Part shown: piece after piece, positions 5,347 to 5,651 of the stretch
Layout of the letters: each line of letters starts with the position of its first letter
How positions within the stretch are numbered: the first letter of the stretch is position 1
Origin: an uncultured Prevotellaceae bacterium
GTDB taxonomy: Bacteria > Bacteroidota > Bacteroidia > Bacteroidales > Muribaculaceae
Reading direction: 5' to 3'
DNA: 5,651 nt
Assembly: GCA_937904375.1 (NCBI GenBank)
Contig: CALDIG010000003.1
Span: 1-5,651, forward strand
Notes under the pieces: model-generated
What the model was told of the DNA's origin: nothing
The model's database searches: none
What the model saw: the letters and a program-made list of their open reading frames with translations, nothing else
Program-made: the position numbers and the translations under genes

Positions 5347-5651
5347 TATATCATCTGCTTAGGGAAGAGGTCGAGGAACACCGTGGGGAATGGGGTTTCA
5401 AATTCCAGTTCCTCATGGGTGATGGGATGGATGAACGCAAGCCGGTAGGCATGCAGCCCCAGCCGGTCAAGAGCGTCGTCGATGCTGCCATATTTATAGT
5501 CGCCCACGATGGGATGCCCCAGCGACTCCATGTGGACGCGTATCTGATTCTTGCGTCCGGTGTTGAGGTGAAGGTCGAGGAGTGAATAGTCGTCGTTGCG
5601 GTCAATGAGCCACCAGTCGGTGCTTGCCCACTTGCCGCCATTGTTGAAGGG
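5346..5651 (-). CDS. RluA-family pseudouridine synthase (C-terminal part, start outside the window)
   Basis: RluA-family enzymes isomerise specific uridines to pseudouridine in rRNA or tRNA in the cytoplasm. The last 101 residues are present. Seen: LNTGRKNQIRVHM (fragment residues 29-41), the conserved C-terminal-side motif of the family, GHPIVGDYKYG (45-55) and LHAYRLAFIHP (66-76), then the usual ending ELEFETPFP. The catalytic Asp in its HRLD-type motif would lie upstream of the window. Whether the target is that of RluA, RluC or RluD cannot be decided. The stop overlaps its terminator by one base, so this gene ends its own transcription unit. Confidence 0.93.
   Translation of the reverse strand, partial: PFNNGGKWASTDWWLIDRNDDYSLLDLHLNTGRKNQIRVHMESLGHPIVGDYKYGSIDDALDRLGLHAYRLAFIHPITHEELEFETPFPTVFLDLFPKQMI

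Noticed and set aside
5351..5641. Minus-strand ORF of 96 codons at the window edge
   Set aside because: It is an out-of-frame shadow of the pseudouridine synthase; the true frame gives TGRKNQIRVHMESLGHPIVG and ends at 5346.

Overview
The window comes from a member of the Bacteroidota, most likely Bacteroidales and near Prevotellaceae or Muribaculaceae. I infer this from a gliding-motility/type IX secretion C-terminal domain, a TIGR04133-like radical SAM enzyme, a PepSY-like lipoprotein, a Bacteroidota-type promoter (TTTC-N19-TAACTTTG) and generally weak Shine-Dalgarno sequences. The genus is a guess. Every supportable gene lies on the minus strand, so transcription runs from high to low coordinates.

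Layout in the direction of transcription. (1) 5651-5346: C-terminal end of an RluA-family pseudouridine synthase, closed by a strong intrinsic terminator that overlaps its stop codon. (2) 5313-5283: a promoter abutting that terminator, followed by a tight three-gene operon: a PepSY-like lipoprotein (5204-4725), a radical SAM/SPASM enzyme (4718-3648) and a small predicted lipoprotein (3633-3076). The small lipoprotein carries two MYG motifs and a C-terminal domain that looks like an acyl carrier protein but has Asp where the phosphopantetheine serine should be. (3) 3075-2856: an intergenic stretch with small hairpins and the shorter copy of a compound repeat. (4) 2855-1482: a secreted protein with a type B type IX secretion sorting domain. 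(5) 1481-1170: an intergenic stretch holding the longer copy of the same repeat, with 19 octamer units. (6) 1169-234: a secreted lytic transglycosylase. (7) 175-1: the N-terminal end of UvrA with its first Walker A motif.

The most interesting part is the radical SAM operon. The enzyme matches, from memory, the family annotated as the radical SAM enzyme of an 'rSAM/lipoprotein system', for which I know of no described product. It lies 6 bp after one lipoprotein gene and 14 bp before another. The downstream lipoprotein combines a lipobox, a duplicated MYG/Arg-Pro segment and an inactive-looking carrier-protein fold. My inference is that the enzyme modifies this lipoprotein, with the MYG segment as the likely target and the ACP-like domain as a possible recognition module.

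The second notable point is a two-part repeat found directly upstream of two different exported-protein genes in the same orientation: a 42-bp block with a GC-rich hairpin, then an 8-bp tandem array that grades from GAGRACAA to GTTGACAA and GTTAACAA close to the start codon. It keeps all reading frames open and so produces several spurious small ORFs.
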